From contig OY365813.1 in the NCBI GenBank assembly GCA_959347315.1, positions 19,293,460-19,357,459 on the forward strand: DNA of 64,000 nucleotides, written 5' to 3'. A model generated the notes under the pieces. It was not told where the DNA came from and did not search any database. It was given only the letters and a program-made list of their open reading frames with translations. Both the position numbers and the translations under genes were made by a program. The DNA comes from Bimastos eiseni. Taxonomy: Eukaryota; Annelida; Clitellata; Crassiclitellata; Lumbricidae. Shown piece by piece: positions 31,629 through 42,790 of this stretch; the stretch's first letter is position 1; each line of letters opens with the position of its first letter.

Positions 31629-33176
31629 ATGACGATGCATTGCGTTGTGATAGCGTTGGTCTTACTGGACGCATTGCAAGCTGCCTTGGGGGCAAAGATC
31701 CTCATGAAATCACCCCAATTCGGCAGCCACATCTTAGAACATATCTCACTCGGAGAAGAACTGGCTTTGAGAGGTCATAAAGTTTACATCGCGATTGGAT
31801 CACGCTACCATGCCAAAGCCAACATCGAGAAACGTGGAATCAAGACGCTGCCCTATCACTATCCCGATGGGGTGATGTATGGCGTCTCGGAAGAATTAGA
31901 GAAGATGATGGTGGAAGTCATATTCGACCAGAACGAAGATAAGCTGCCAGGCTCAAGCAAAGCGGCATCCCAACTTGCCAATGACGACTGTGCCTACATG
32001 ATGGCAGACGACGCTTTTTTGAAGAATGTGAGACAACTAAAGTTCGACTTAGCGATAGTGGAACCGCTCATTGTCAGTCAGTGCAATTTGATTTTGCCCA
32101 AATACCTCGGAATACCTTTCGTTTCGAATGCTGGTTTATTTATACCGTGGAACATTCGTATCCCAGCTCTTCCATCATTCGCTAATTTCATGTCTCCATG
32201 GACGGATTCGGCTGATATTTCGCTGATCTCCAGACTGAGCAACTTATTCACGTATGTTGCCATTGACGCCATACTATCCGGTTACGCGCCAAACAATTAT
32301 ACGCTCTTAGAACGCTATGCCCCAGAATACAAATCATGGAACCAACTTATGCGACAATCAGAGCTCTTCTTAGTAGGGCGTGATCATCACCTCGATGCTC
32401 CAATTCCAGCAATGCCGAACTATATCTCAGTGGCTGGACTTACAACCGCTAAACCGAATAAATTACCAAAGGACTTGGAAGACGTAGTTGGAAAATCCGA
32501 TGCTCTTATTCTGTTGAGCTTCGGATCGTCTGCCAATTATTTTCCAAAGGAAGTCATCGTTCAATTCCTTGAAGCGTTCTCCAAACTGAATCAAACTGTC
32601 CTGGTTAAGTTTTTCATTCCCGAAGACGTTAAAGTTCCACAGAATGTGAAGGTTTCCTCGTGGTTTCCACAAAACGATATTCTAGGCCATCCAAAAACAA
32701 AGCTCTTCATAACCCATTGTGGAATTAACGGTTTACACGAGGCGCTATATAATGGTGTTCCGGTGATAGGCTTTCCATTGTTTGCAGAACAACATCAGAA
32801 CAGCCATCGAGTCTACAAGAAGGGATTCGGGTTGGAGATGAAGATACAAGATTTCACGGCCGATCAACTCGTTCTAAACATCCAAGAGGTTCTCAACAAT
32901 CCGAAATATCGGTCAACGATCGGAAAAGCATCGGCTGTGTTCCGAGATCAACCAATGAATGCTCGCCAGAGGGGAGCATTCTGGATAGAACACGTGATCA
33001 GACACGGAGGAAAACACCTTCGAATGCTGTCAATGGATCTGCCTCTATATCAGTTCCTCATGCTGGATGTCTTCTTCGTCATTGGTGTCGGTGTTCTTGC
33101 TGTTCTGCTTCTGCTAAGATTTGTTTTTAGACGCCTTTGCAAGAGATCGACACCGACGAAGCTCAAATCCAATTGA
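31629..33176 (+). CDS. UDP-glycosyltransferase, array member 7 (intact, relocated start)
   Basis: 515-residue UGT. The ancestral start (ATG GGT GCA AAG ACG ATG in relatives) here reads ATA GGT GTA ATG ACG ATG. The original ATG is lost and the AAG codon has become ATG at 31629, shortening the N-terminus by three residues without harming the signal peptide (VIALVLLDALQAALG/AKI). The rest is typical: GSH histidine, Glu in AIVEPLIVSQC, FITHCGINGLHEALYNGVP with AEQHQN, C-terminal membrane segment, tail KLKSN. The middle (SNLFTYVAIDAI, APNNYTLLERYAPEY) resembles member 4 while the end (LLLLRFVFRRLCKRS) resembles member 1, suggesting a mosaic formed by gene conversion. A few residues differ from all neighbours (HQNSHR for HQNCHR). 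Confidence 0.93.
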   Translation: MTMHCVVIALVLLDALQAALGAKILMKSPQFGSHILEHISLGEELALRGHKVYIAIGSRYHAKANIEKRGIKTLPYHYPDGVMYGVSEELEKMMVEVIFDQNEDKLPGSSKAASQLANDDCAYMMADDAFLKNVRQLKFDLAIVEPLIVSQCNLILPKYLGIPFVSNAGLFIPWNIRIPALPSFANFMSPWTDSADISLISRLSNLFTYVAIDAILSGYAPNNYTLLERYAPEYKSWNQLMRQSELFLVGRDHHLDAPIPAMPNYISVAGLTTAKPNKLPKDLEDVVGKSDALILLSFGSSANYFPKEVIVQFLEAFSKLNQTVLVKFFIPEDVKVPQNVKVSSWFPQNDILGHPKTKLFITHCGINGLHEALYNGVPVIGFPLFAEQHQNSHRVYKKGFGLEMKIQDFTADQLVLNIQEVLNNPKYRSTIGKASAVFRDQPMNARQRGAFWIEHVIRHGGKHLRMLSMDLPLYQFLMLDVFFVIGVGVLAVLLLLRFVFRRLCKRSTPTKLKSN

Positions 33177-33880
33177 TTGCGGTTGAAAAACTTGAAACAA
33201 TACAATTCGGTCTAGTGTGCAGTCCTAATTTTGTGAAGCCAGTACGTGACATTGTAAAGTAGGCCTCCATCACGATCATCATGACGCCACATGCAACTAC
33301 ATACGCAAAATATTTTTGATCATTTTATCATATAAAATAATAATCAATTTCTTAAGGTGACAATTATACATTTGACGAATAGACTCAGACCATAATTGAA
33401 GAGCCGGTTTTAATGATGGAAGCGTATCAGACTATAGTTGAACGTATCTTCTTTGATAATGAACGGTTAGGCTTAAGCCCTTTAAGTGTAACCAGAACAA
33501 GTATGGTGCTTGTATGTAGCAGGCTGGTTTTAAATAAATATGCTACGTCACAAACACTTTAAGCGCTTACACAACCGCATGCAATAACCGAGGCAGACTG
33601 ATTATCTATTTATTTGTTACCAAAGATGACAGTCCGCAAACGTGTCGAGTCGAAGATTGACAGTTATCAGTAGAGGCAATCGTTGTTATATATTAGATGA
33701 GGATAACGTACACGATAATTTGTTTTATCTTAGAGACCACGTGAAGCCAAGGAATATAAACATCAATTGAACTGAAGAGATGATAGCCCAAGGCGCCAGT
33801 CTCGTTGCTTGCTGAACAGTTCGTCAATGCTCGGAATGCTCGCTGCAATCGGACATTGCGAATATTTCAAAGGAATAAAT
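33177..33880 (+). repeat. 3' flank and 3' module of locus 7
   Basis: tgtgaagccagtacgtgaca and ttgtaaagta words, then from about 33440 a module copy (cgagtcgaagattgacag, gaccacgtgaagccaagg, tgatagcccaaggc). No gene. Confidence 0.55.
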
Positions 33881-35175
33881 GTTCAATGAAACTTTCATGG
33901 GCTGTTGCACCATCTTGAAATTATGGTAGATAAATCCAATTTGGTTGAGGAAAATCAACTTAACTAGTCTTAACTAACAAGGTGTAGCTAGTAGGTGGAC
34001 AGGTGACAGAGTAAATTCAACAATGAATTTGGTGGTACAAGTTATCCAAAGTATATTATAGCTAGCCGGTTGCTTGGGTGTAGGAAAAAAACCCTCTGAC
34101 AAAACCCCTTCTGACAAAACCCTCTGACATAAACCCCTCTGACATAAACCCCTCTGACATAAACCCCTCTGTTTTAGGTAGGACATTAACCCCCACGGAC
34201 AACTTCCCTCTTGCCCTAACTAGCTTCTGCAATTAGAAGCCATACCATAATAACTGACACTACTAACAAAGTCTGCACAACATTACAAGTGACACTCAGT
34301 ACGACTATTAGTCTAACTCAGAGACATCCAGATACGGGAGGGGCATTTTTTACTCTTAGGGAGATATCTTGACTACCTGACACATGGAACCAGAGCGTTT
34401 GCCTCCATCCATTAGAATGCTAATCTACCAATATTTCTGTCATATGGTGCCATTAAATTATTAGGGATTCTTACGGTGTGGTGGTAGGAGCCTGCGTGTT
34501 AAAAAAGTATTCGTGAAATATATCGGGCAATTTTTATGAAAATATCGAGACAAAAAAAACTAATTTATAACATTCAGGCAAGCATACATGCACTGCGTAA
34601 AAACATGCTCGTATACAAACACAGCTTGTATAACTGTATATGCATCATGGAAGTATAGAAGTGCAATTAATGAAAGAGCAACTTGTTGAGACTTCAGACA
34701 AGCATTCATTACTAATTGTAATCGAAAAGCTCTGAGAATCTGATAGTTGAAATTCTCAGCAAGTTTTTTATGACTTCATCGAAACACAATAATAGTTATT
34801 TGTGAATTATAGCGTCCTTACTGGCATACACGCACTGAGTAAAAACATGCATGTATACTCGCTATTCATATCTGCATCAGAAAAGTGTAACTGATCAATT
34901 GGCAACTCGCCAAACAATTACTTATAATTTTTAATGAAGAGCTACTAGAATATGAAAAATGGACCGGTAGACCACTGTACAACAACTTACTAAAGAAGAC
35001 GAAAGACAGGAAGAGATGGAGTAGACTTGTCCATGAAGCGACCAACCCTCGAATCCGGGATGGTTAAGACAAGACAAAACAAGAATATGATTGTTCAAAT
35101 TCTAATCGATTAGTAAGTGCAATGTACTTAATCGTTCATATTTCTGAACTGCAGGCATAAACATACATAGGCCTA
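33881..35175. other. Intergenic with an 18-bp minisatellite
   Basis: At about 34087-34170 a tandem repeat of acccctctgacataa-type units (six copies, two shorter) is present. A diverged relative of the MITE-like 9.74-kb sequence lies near 34446-34560. The remainder is AT-rich without recognisable genes. Confidence 0.5.
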
Positions 35176-35182
35176 CGTATAT

Positions 35183-35245
35183 ATGCAAACATACATGCAA
35201 CATACATGCAACATACATGCAACATACATGCAACATACATGCAAC
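35183..35245. repeat. 11-bp minisatellite (acatacatgca)
   Basis: Five near-perfect tandem copies just upstream of the locus-8 module. Confidence 0.9.
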
Positions 35246-35280
35246 ACCGTTTTGTGTCACATATAGGCCTACGTAACAAT

Positions 35281-35700
35281 AACTGTATGCCGAATCGCCT
35301 AATATTCAGCCTTCAGTCCCTTGTGTTGCCTGTTTGTCCAACATGATTCAGCAAAACTATTGTCCCAAATCTTGACCCTTTTGTGAGCGATTACCTCTCG
35401 AGCTGAGCACTCAATCTATTTCAAATATGTGTTATGACTGAACGAGAAGGGCAGGCCAGCAGTATTTGCAAATCGCACGGCCTTATAGATCGTTTGTCTG
35501 AGATATCAAGCCGTCGTGCGAGCTGCCAACATCAACGACGCAAGGAAAAACGACGCATAGAAAGGTAAGTGAGGATAAAGCACGTTGTAATAAACTTGAA
35601 ATGGTTACGTATGGAAGATGTTAGACGAGGACAAGGTAAGGTTAAGCAGCATCTTGTGAACGCTGGCTGTTGACGTCGAACTGCTTACTGATGCGTTTTA
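35281..35700 (+). repeat. 5' module of the UGT repeat unit (locus 8), shortened
   Basis: aatattcagccttcagtccc, caacatgattcagcaaaac, tgactgaacgagaagg, gaggacaaggtaaggttaag. The distal half of the module is missing compared with loci 4 and 7. Confidence 0.55.
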
Positions 35701-35829
35701 TAAACTAACGTGTAAACAAGAATGATTTGGTATGATTACAGGAACGACAATTCACGCTCTTTGTAGATAAGAGACTCTCGGGTCGATTACACTGCAAACT
35801 TTTAAAATGCTCTTTAAAGTTAGTGCTGG

Positions 35830-36050
35830 ATAATTGTTGCAGCGCAGTGGTCAGTGTGTTGAGGTATCAATCGAAAGGTCGCAGATTCAAACACCAGTCA
35901 TAGGAGAAATGGAGATCAAGAATTTGTCCACGTGTTCACCAAGTAAACTCCGCTATTTTAAGTACTATGACCGTATACTGTAGGTGTAAAGATGCGATGG
36001 TGACGGAGAGGAGTCGCCACCCGCCAACATATGCCGAGGCTAAGAAAACC
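35830..36050 (+). repeat. tRNA-derived SINE (5'-flank family), locus 8
   Basis: gcgcagtggtcagtgtg (box A-like), cgcagattcaaacacc (box B-like), and the shared body with cccgccaacatatgccgagg. The ACN tract seen at other loci is absent here. Confidence 0.5.
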
Positions 36051-36118
36051 ATCATCAGTTACTTCTTAATGCACCTCCTCATCTTTAATTTATAATTGAA
36101 CGCGTATCTGATTTCTTA

Positions 36119-36127
36119 ATGTAGCAG
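36119..36127 (+). promoter_or_regulatory. Putative 3' splice site, AG 10 nt before the ATG (locus 8)
   Basis: ttaatgtagcag ends in AG at 36126-36127, and gtccctgacg precedes ATG 36138. Confidence 0.6.
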
Positions 36128-36137
36128 GTCCCTGACG

Positions 36138-37694
36138 ATGGGTGCACAGACGATGTATTACCTACTGCATGCATTACTTTTACTGGACACATTCCATGCT
36201 GACTCGGGAGCAAAGATTCTTATGAAATCGCCGCAATTTGGAAGCCACATATTAGAACAAGTCTCACTCGGTGAAGAATTGGCTTCGAGAGGTCATGAAG
36301 TTTATATTGCGATTGGATCACGCTACCCTTCCAAAGCCAACATCGAGAAACGTGGAATCAAGACGCTGCCCTATAAGATTCCCGATGGAGTGTTGTACGG
36401 TGTTTCTGAAGAATTAGAGAAAACTTTGACGGGAGTAGTATTCGACCAGACCGCGGATAAAATGGCAGGTTCAGGAAAAGTGGCATCCCAGCTTGCAAAT
36501 GATGACTGTGCCTACATGATGGCGGATGAGGCTTACCTGGAGAATTTGAGACAATTGAAGTTTGACCTGGCGATAGTGGAGCCGTTCGCTCTTCGTCCAT
36601 GCAATCTCATTCTGCCGAAATACCTCGGAATTCCTTTCGTCACGAACGCTGGGCAATTCATTCCTTGGAACATTCGTACACCAGCACTTCCTTCATTCTC
36701 TAATTTTATGTCTGCATGGACGGATTTAACTGATATTACGCTCATCTCCAGACTAAGTAACTTATTCACATATGTCGCCATTGACGCCATTTTCTCCAGT
36801 TACGCCCCAGAAAACAACACCTTCTTAGAACTCTATGCTCCGGAATGCAAATCGTGGAACGATCTACTGCGACAATCAGAGCTCTTTTTGGTAGGGCGTG
36901 ATTATCACCTTGATGCTCCGATACCCGCAATGCCGAACTATATCTCGGTGGCTGGACTTACAACCGCTAAACCGAAGAAACTACCAAAAGATTTGGAAGA
37001 TGTGGTGGAAAAATCAGATGCTGTTATTCTATTGAGCTTCGGATCATCTGCCAATTATTTTCCAAAAGAAGTCATCGTAAAATTCCTTGAAGCGTTTTCC
37101 AAACTTAGGCAGACTGTTTTTGTTAAGTTTTTCATTCCCGATGGTGTTAAAGTTCCACCTAATGTGAAGGTCTTCTCGTGGCTACCTCAGAACGACATTC
37201 TCGGTCACCCAAAAACAAAGCTTTTCATAACCCATTGTGGAATTAACGGTCAACACGAGGCGCTATATAATGGTGTTCCGATGATAGGATTTCCATTATT
37301 TGCTGAACAACATAATAACTGCCATCGAGTCTACAAGAAGGGATTCGGGTTGGAGATGAAGATACAGGAATTCACGTCCGATCAACTCGTCCTAAACATC
37401 CAAGAGGTTCTCAACAATCCGAAATATCGGTCAACAATTGGAAAAGCATCGGCTGTGTTCAAAGATCAACCAATGACTGCTCGCCAGAGAGGAGCATTCT
37501 GGATAGAACACGTGATCAGACACGGAGGAAAACACCTTCGAATGCTGTCAATGGATCTGCCTCTATATCAGTTCCTCATGCTGGATGTCTTCTTCGTCAT
37601 CGGTGTCGGTGTCGTTGCTGTTCTGCTTCTGCTGAGATGTGTCTTCAGGCGTCTACGCAAAAGATCTAAACTGGCGAAACTAAAAACCAATTGA
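36138..37694 (+). CDS. UDP-glycosyltransferase, array member 8 (intact)
   Basis: 518-residue UGT. Signal peptide MGAQTMYYLLHALLLLD... with likely cut before AKI. GSH histidine present. The partner-acid region reads AIVEPFALRPCN with Glu. Signature FITHCGINGQHEALYNGVP with AEQHNN (second Gln replaced by Asn, as in members 6 and 11). The conserved NQT glycosylation sequon of other members is lost here (LRQTVFVKFF). C-terminal membrane segment and KLKTN tail are present. Shares SKANIEKRG with member 7's AKANIEKRG, linking the two as neighbours by descent. Function predicted from family only. Confidence 0.94.
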   Translation: MGAQTMYYLLHALLLLDTFHADSGAKILMKSPQFGSHILEQVSLGEELASRGHEVYIAIGSRYPSKANIEKRGIKTLPYKIPDGVLYGVSEELEKTLTGVVFDQTADKMAGSGKVASQLANDDCAYMMADEAYLENLRQLKFDLAIVEPFALRPCNLILPKYLGIPFVTNAGQFIPWNIRTPALPSFSNFMSAWTDLTDITLISRLSNLFTYVAIDAIFSSYAPENNTFLELYAPECKSWNDLLRQSELFLVGRDYHLDAPIPAMPNYISVAGLTTAKPKKLPKDLEDVVEKSDAVILLSFGSSANYFPKEVIVKFLEAFSKLRQTVFVKFFIPDGVKVPPNVKVFSWLPQNDILGHPKTKLFITHCGINGQHEALYNGVPMIGFPLFAEQHNNCHRVYKKGFGLEMKIQEFTSDQLVLNIQEVLNNPKYRSTIGKASAVFKDQPMTARQRGAFWIEHVIRHGGKHLRMLSMDLPLYQFLMLDVFFVIGVGVVAVLLLLRCVFRRLRKRSKLAKLKTN

Positions 37695-38451
37695 TTTGAT
37701 TTTACCATTCATTATGTGGTTGAAACAATAGGATTTTGTCTATTGTGGAAATCACAATACTTGAAGCCAGTAGCATTGCGAAGTATACTCGTAGTCTCTC
37801 GGCGATGTATAAATGTCGTAACAACATTGCATATCATCACTTATCATTAGTTGATTAAATGGACAATATCTTAGATTTAATAGTAAGCATATATTTGACG
37901 AGTAGAGCAACATAAATTATAACAACAGCTTTAAAAATGGAGGTGTGTCGGATTTATGTTATAGCTTAAGATTAAAACATACGCTTAGTTGTATAATATG
38001 CCGTTTGTCATTATATAACTTGTAAATGGGTCAATGAAAATATCAGGTATAAAATGTAGTGCATCTCGCACAGACTTCATCTGTTCAATTGCAGTACAAA
38101 CCCACGTGCAACAAAGTTCTAGACTACGAGTATTTCAGGCAACCAGCACCTGAGATAGCGGCAGGTGAAAGCCGAAGGACTTCAAGAGCTGAGCTTAATG
38201 AACGTGTCTTTTTAAATGCAAGGTCTTGCTAGAACACTTGAAGCTAGGCCAGAACGAATGTGGCCCGGTCTGCAGACGGCCGCAATCACTAAGTTAGGTT
38301 TTGGTAAAGTAAACGATAGTTTGTTTGATTTTATGCCACGAGAATCCAAAGGTAATAATTATGCACTTTTACTCAAGAGTTGCTAGCCAAGGACGTTACA
38401 TGGGTTGTACGTCAACTTTCAGAAAGTTCTCAACAATCGGCTATTGTAGAA
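37695..38451 (+). repeat. 3' flank and 3' module of locus 8
   Basis: acttgaagccagtagcattg, then from about 37990 the full module (atgccgtttgtcattatata, ggtcttgctagaacac, aggccagaacgaatgtgg). No gene. Confidence 0.6.
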
Positions 38452-38570
38452 GGAACTCGGTAGTAGTTTGGTTAAAAGCCTTGCTCTGCAAATATAAGAT
38501 AGTACGGGTTCGAGTCTCTCTTTGACTGTTACTGTAATGCGACGTGACCAAGTCCTTTACTCACGCGCTG
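38452..38570 (+). repeat. tRNA-derived SINE (3'-module family)
   Basis: Box A-like tagtttggttaaaagcct, box B gggttcgagtctc, tail tttgactgttactgtaatg and accaagtcctttactc. Confidence 0.7.
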
Positions 38571-39450
38571 AAGACTTCGTGTTTATTGAACGCTGGGATG
38601 AACACTACGATTCGAACATGTTTTGAGCTGTTTTTGAGCTGAATTGGTCAACATTACTGATTTTGCAATGGAAATTGCTTCCATTTGAAATTGAAAGTTT
38701 AAAGTGACGATCCATTTTGCTTTAAATTCTTTACACTGGAGAGTCAGAGGAGAGAGAGAGAGGTGGAAAAAGAGGAAGAGAAAGAGAGAGAGAGCATCCC
38801 ACATAAGCGAACGCTGGAAGAGGAGAGCCATCCGTCGTTTCTCGAACCCATTGGACCTTGGAGGTGAGGACGTCCAGATAGTCGCCAAATGTGGATCAGC
38901 TCAAAGCTGTCCATGGGTCCAATTTTAATGATCCTACCCAACCCGACCCATCTAAATGCGCTTGACCCTTCCCAACTTCTCAATCCAAATATCTGACGTT
39001 AACCCATGAAGTGCATGACCCGACCCAATCCGACCCGACTCGTCTTTAGTGCTAATTTTACTTATAGTATTTATCGTAAAATTTTAATGTCGTAGAAAAG
39101 CAGCACAATAAGACCGCAACATAGGATAGTAATAAAAATTATTGATATTTTATGCTCATAATAATTAAACGCATCAGTGAAGAAACCTTTCATATGTTCC
39201 ATTTATTTTAGCCTAAACTTACTTTTTTCATAAATTCATGCAAAAGAATTCAGGACATTACTTGGTAGGTACCGATAAGAGACCACAGCCCGCATGCCCA
39301 TCGTTACATCCCTATAGTCAATTCACACGCTTATGACTTATCCGTTTACTTCTAGGGTTTTTTCTCATAAATTAATAAGAAATTATTCAATACGACAGAT
39401 TTGGTGTTAGAAGGAACAAATCAAGTGTTGCCTTAAGTTTACGCTCTAGT
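38571..39450. other. Intergenic: (GA)n run and CCGACC-rich stretch
   Basis: A purine tract (GAGA/GGAA) at about 38750-38795, then a stretch with repeated cccgacccaatccgaccc words at 38935-39050. Open frames here are not supported as genes. Confidence 0.4.
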
Positions 39451-39451
39451 T

Positions 39452-39630
39452 CTCTGTCTCTGTCGCTATCACTCTGTCTCTTTCTCTCTGTCTCTGTCTC
39501 TCTCTGTCTGTCTCCCTCTCTCTATCTCTCTTCCCCCCCTCTCTCTCTCTCACACACACTCTCTCTTACACACCCTCTCTCTCACACACACCCACTCTCT
39601 TTCTCTCTCTCTTCCTCTTGCTCTCTCATG
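39452..39630. repeat. Compound (TC)n/(AC)n microsatellite
   Basis: TCTCTGTC, TCTCTC and ACACAC blocks with interruptions. Confidence 0.9.
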
Positions 39631-40048
39631 TAAACTTAAAATCGCTAATTTGAAAAATTGTGCATTGAAGAACAGAAAACGGAATTAGAGTTCAATAAAA
39701 ACATGCAATAGATCAACTATAAAGAACAAGGATCCTAAACATTCAATGTTGTTGTGGAATGTTATGGACACACTAGAACTCTTCTCTAATAACACAATCA
39801 TTCAGTCATTCCCTGCTCTGAGTGCCCTGTGTCATCTTGGTCAGCCTGGCCTTGAAGCAGGATGGACAGATCTTCCTGTAGTGTTTCACAGCCAAAGAAG
39901 GAACTGACTCAGCCCTTCATTCCTTGTCAGTGGTGAATTATACTGCTGCATCAAGGCAATAACTCTCTCTCTCTCTCTCAGCAGAGTCAATCACAACTGT
40001 CATGATCGATGCTGCCGTCCGGAGGTCCTGGTAGGAGGAATCGTCGCA

Positions 40049-40863
40049 CTATTCTTCAGGGTCCTTTCCCAGGAATATTTGAGCCTTCTCTTTACCATTC
40101 AGGTGCAGACTGTCAAAGCCGACAGTCGCAGTCTGCCATGAAGATGACGTCTGGAGTTCTCTCTGTGAAGCAAGATGCAAAGCCAACGGAGCTGAGAGGT
40201 TCGGGAAGTGATGACCGAGGCCTTTCACAGAATAATTGATAGACTGTGGAAGGTGAAGTTTTGTCACCAGAAGTTTTTTCACATCTGCTCCAATTCTATC
40301 ATCAAACAACGACTAGCCAATCAAAATTTCTGAAATGTGCCATAGATGCCTGTAAAATACGGTCGAGGCAGCCTTTGCCAATGTTATAGGCCTATTGGAA
40401 TATTTACTCAGCGTCCGCAAGCAGCAGTAAGTCACTGAGTGGTACTCTTGTGGGCAGGGAGCATCGTGCCACAATCCAGCATGAACCAGGCACACAAACA
40501 ATGCCAGCTCTTTTACAAAGTGCCTTTCTTTAACGGTAAGAGAGCTGTTGATAGAAAAGAAATGTTTAAATACCATAGATGGTTTCTGCCAACCAGCATG
40601 CAAGATGGAATGCTTCTGGTTCCCAGAAGGAAACCGCTACTCCATTTTCGCCACCCATGAAGATCAAGCTGAGATCCAAGAATTCCTTGCAGTCTTCTCT
40701 TGGATATGACACTTCCAGAGCTGCATTGCAGAATTTCACCATTTCTTCTCGAAGAGCAGAAGTGTGTGCGTCAAAGATGGCAATACATTGACTTGGTGAT
40801 ATATGAAGTGGCTTCCGAGGACATATCGGAAGCCATACGTCGCCAAGTCATTGTATTGCCTAG
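40049..40863 (-). pseudogene. Decayed mobile-element-type protein gene, minus strand
   Basis: Minus strand from about 40800 to 40570 gives a good frame with NAALEVSYPREDCKEFLDLS and FWEPEAFHLACWLAETIYG. After a frameshift near 40575 comes FVKELALFVCLVHAGLWHDAP and RHLWHISEILIG, then a TAG at 40313-40315, and the same frame continues with LFDDRIGADVKKLLV down to 40049. From memory this pattern (FxxPxAxHxARW..., then RHLWYLSEELV...LALFD) recurs in uncharacterised proteins of invertebrate mobile elements; I cannot name the family. The right edge is a hairpin at 40779-40860 next to truncated member 9. Sequence 39640-40048 holds nothing I recognise. Confidence 0.45.
40779..40860. other. Imperfect long hairpin at the edge of the truncated UGT
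   Basis: ggcaatacattgacttgg...gcttccga pairs with tcggaagc...ccaagtcattgtattgcc. Arms are about 35-40 bp with four mismatches and one 5-nt bulge, around a short loop. It could be the end of a transposable element. Confidence 0.7.
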
Positions 40864-40880
40864 AAACTTCTGAACAAAAT

Positions 40881-41596
40881 AACTACCAAAAGACTTGGAA
40901 GAGGTAGATTGAAAATCCGAAGCTATTCTTCTGTTGAGCTTCGGATCGTCTGCCTATTACTTTCCAAAAGAAGTTATCGTTAAATTCCTGGAAGCGTTTT
41001 CCAAACTAAATCAGACTGTTTTGGTGAAGTTTTTCATTCCCGATGGTGTTAAAGTTCCACCGAACGTGAAGGTTTCCTCGTGGCTGCCTCAGAATGACAT
41101 ACTCGGCCATAAGAAAACAAAGCTCTTCATAACTCATTGTAGAATTAACGGCCTACACGAGGCGCTATATAATGGTGTTCCGATTATAGGATTCCCATTA
41201 TTTGCTGAACAACATAAGACCTGCCATCGAGTTCACAAGATGGGAATCGGGTTGGAAATGATGGTGCAGGAATTCACGTTCGATCAACTCGTCCTAAGCA
41301 TTCAAGAGGTTCTGAACAATCCGAAATATCGGTCAACGATTGGAAAAGCATCGGAAGTCTTCCGAGATCAACCAATGAATGCTCGTCAGAGAGGAGCATT
41401 TTGGGTAGAACACGTAATCAAACACGGAGGAAAACACCTTCGGATGCTGTCAATGGATCTCCCTCTGTATCAGTTCCTCATGTTTGATGTCTTCTTCGTC
41501 ATCGGCGTCGGTGTTGTTGCTGTTCTGCTTCTGTTGCGATACGTCATCAGGCGTCTTTGCAAAAGATCAACACAGACGAAGCCTAAATCTAGTTGA
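40881..41596 (+). pseudogene. UDP-glycosyltransferase, array member 9 (C-terminal fragment)
   Basis: Only the donor-binding half survives, beginning at the LPKDLEEV codons and matching member 4 from 22737. The N-terminal domain, signal peptide and 5' flank are absent. A TGA at 40910-40912 breaks the start of the homology, and the longest open stretch is 40934-41596. The donor signature is damaged: THCRING (Gly to Arg) and AEQHKTC (Gln-Asn lost). Membrane segment LMFDVFFVIG and a tail ending KPKSS are like member 4. It cannot be a working enzyme. Confidence 0.93.
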
Positions 41597-42790
41597 TATA
41601 CGTTAACCACTAATTCCGCAGTAGAAACAATAAAATGCTGTCTAATGTTCGACTCGTGAAACTGAAAGCCAGCTCCTAACATATTTACATTGCTACACAG
41701 ATTGTCGCGACTACGCCACGTATAATCGTTTTTGACTATTTGATTGATAAGATAATAATTGAAGTAGTCTTGTTTTAGTGCTTACTAGTTACTTGAGAAT
41801 TAAACTTGTAAAATACTAACGCGCATTGTTAACACGATTGTTAAAGTTTCAATTCAGCACTCCTTCACGACTATCTACACAGGAACACTCTCGACACGAC
41901 CCCGCCAAAGGATTGCATTATTTGGGCAGGGTTTTACCAGGCATTAGGCGTGGTGCCACAGAGAACCCATTCCACATTGGAGGCTCCAAACGGAGAAAAG
42001 CATCGCGCTAAAAAAAGAGGTCTTCGACTGGGGAACTCAGGCAGCTCAGCCTGCCTTGAAAAGCGGAGAGAACCCCGGCTCTGGTTGCTCGTGATTTGGT
42101 TCCTTCTGCGTGAACCGGCAATGACAACCCTCGCGAGGCAACGTCAGACCAAAGTAGAATTTTCGTGTGTGGTCCGCTAAAATTAACAGAGCTAATGCAA
42201 AACACTCCCAAGTCTTAGAAGTGACATCGTCGAATGCGGAGATGCGACCAATGAGGTTGTTCTCCCTGAGCAAAACCCTATTCCCAACCTCTTCCCATCT
42301 AAAAGAACTTTTGGTGTCTGACTATGGCGCATAGATGGAACTAAACCTAACTCTGTACGTTAAGTTGCTGTTTGTCAGCTTGACTTTAATCAAACGAATA
42401 TTGAATTGAATTGAATAATTCAAACAACCAACCAGAATCGACTGGAGACCCACTTAAAGGGAGTTCCAATGATCCAGACGGGAAACAGCAAAGAAGTGTA
42501 TGCATGAAAGCGTTATGCAATATAAGATGTTCTAAAAAACGTTGATGCCTAAAAGACCATCATTACTGAAACTTAAAATTTGTTGTTGTTGAAATAACTA
42601 CACCCTTGGTTTTTATAATCGCATGGTAGGCCTGCATCCTCGGTAAAATGCCGATGCTTGCTATTAACAAGAGACCATGTTAATTTCTATTAACAAGAGG
42701 CTACATTGACGTTGTGATGCCAATGCATCGGTCATTCACACCTACGTATGATAAATAATATACACACATGCGACACCGCTTGCATGTATG
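41597..42790 (+). other. 3' flank of fragment 9
   Basis: Copy of 23453-24660. Diverged up to 42182, then reads identical. No gene supported. Confidence 0.5.
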
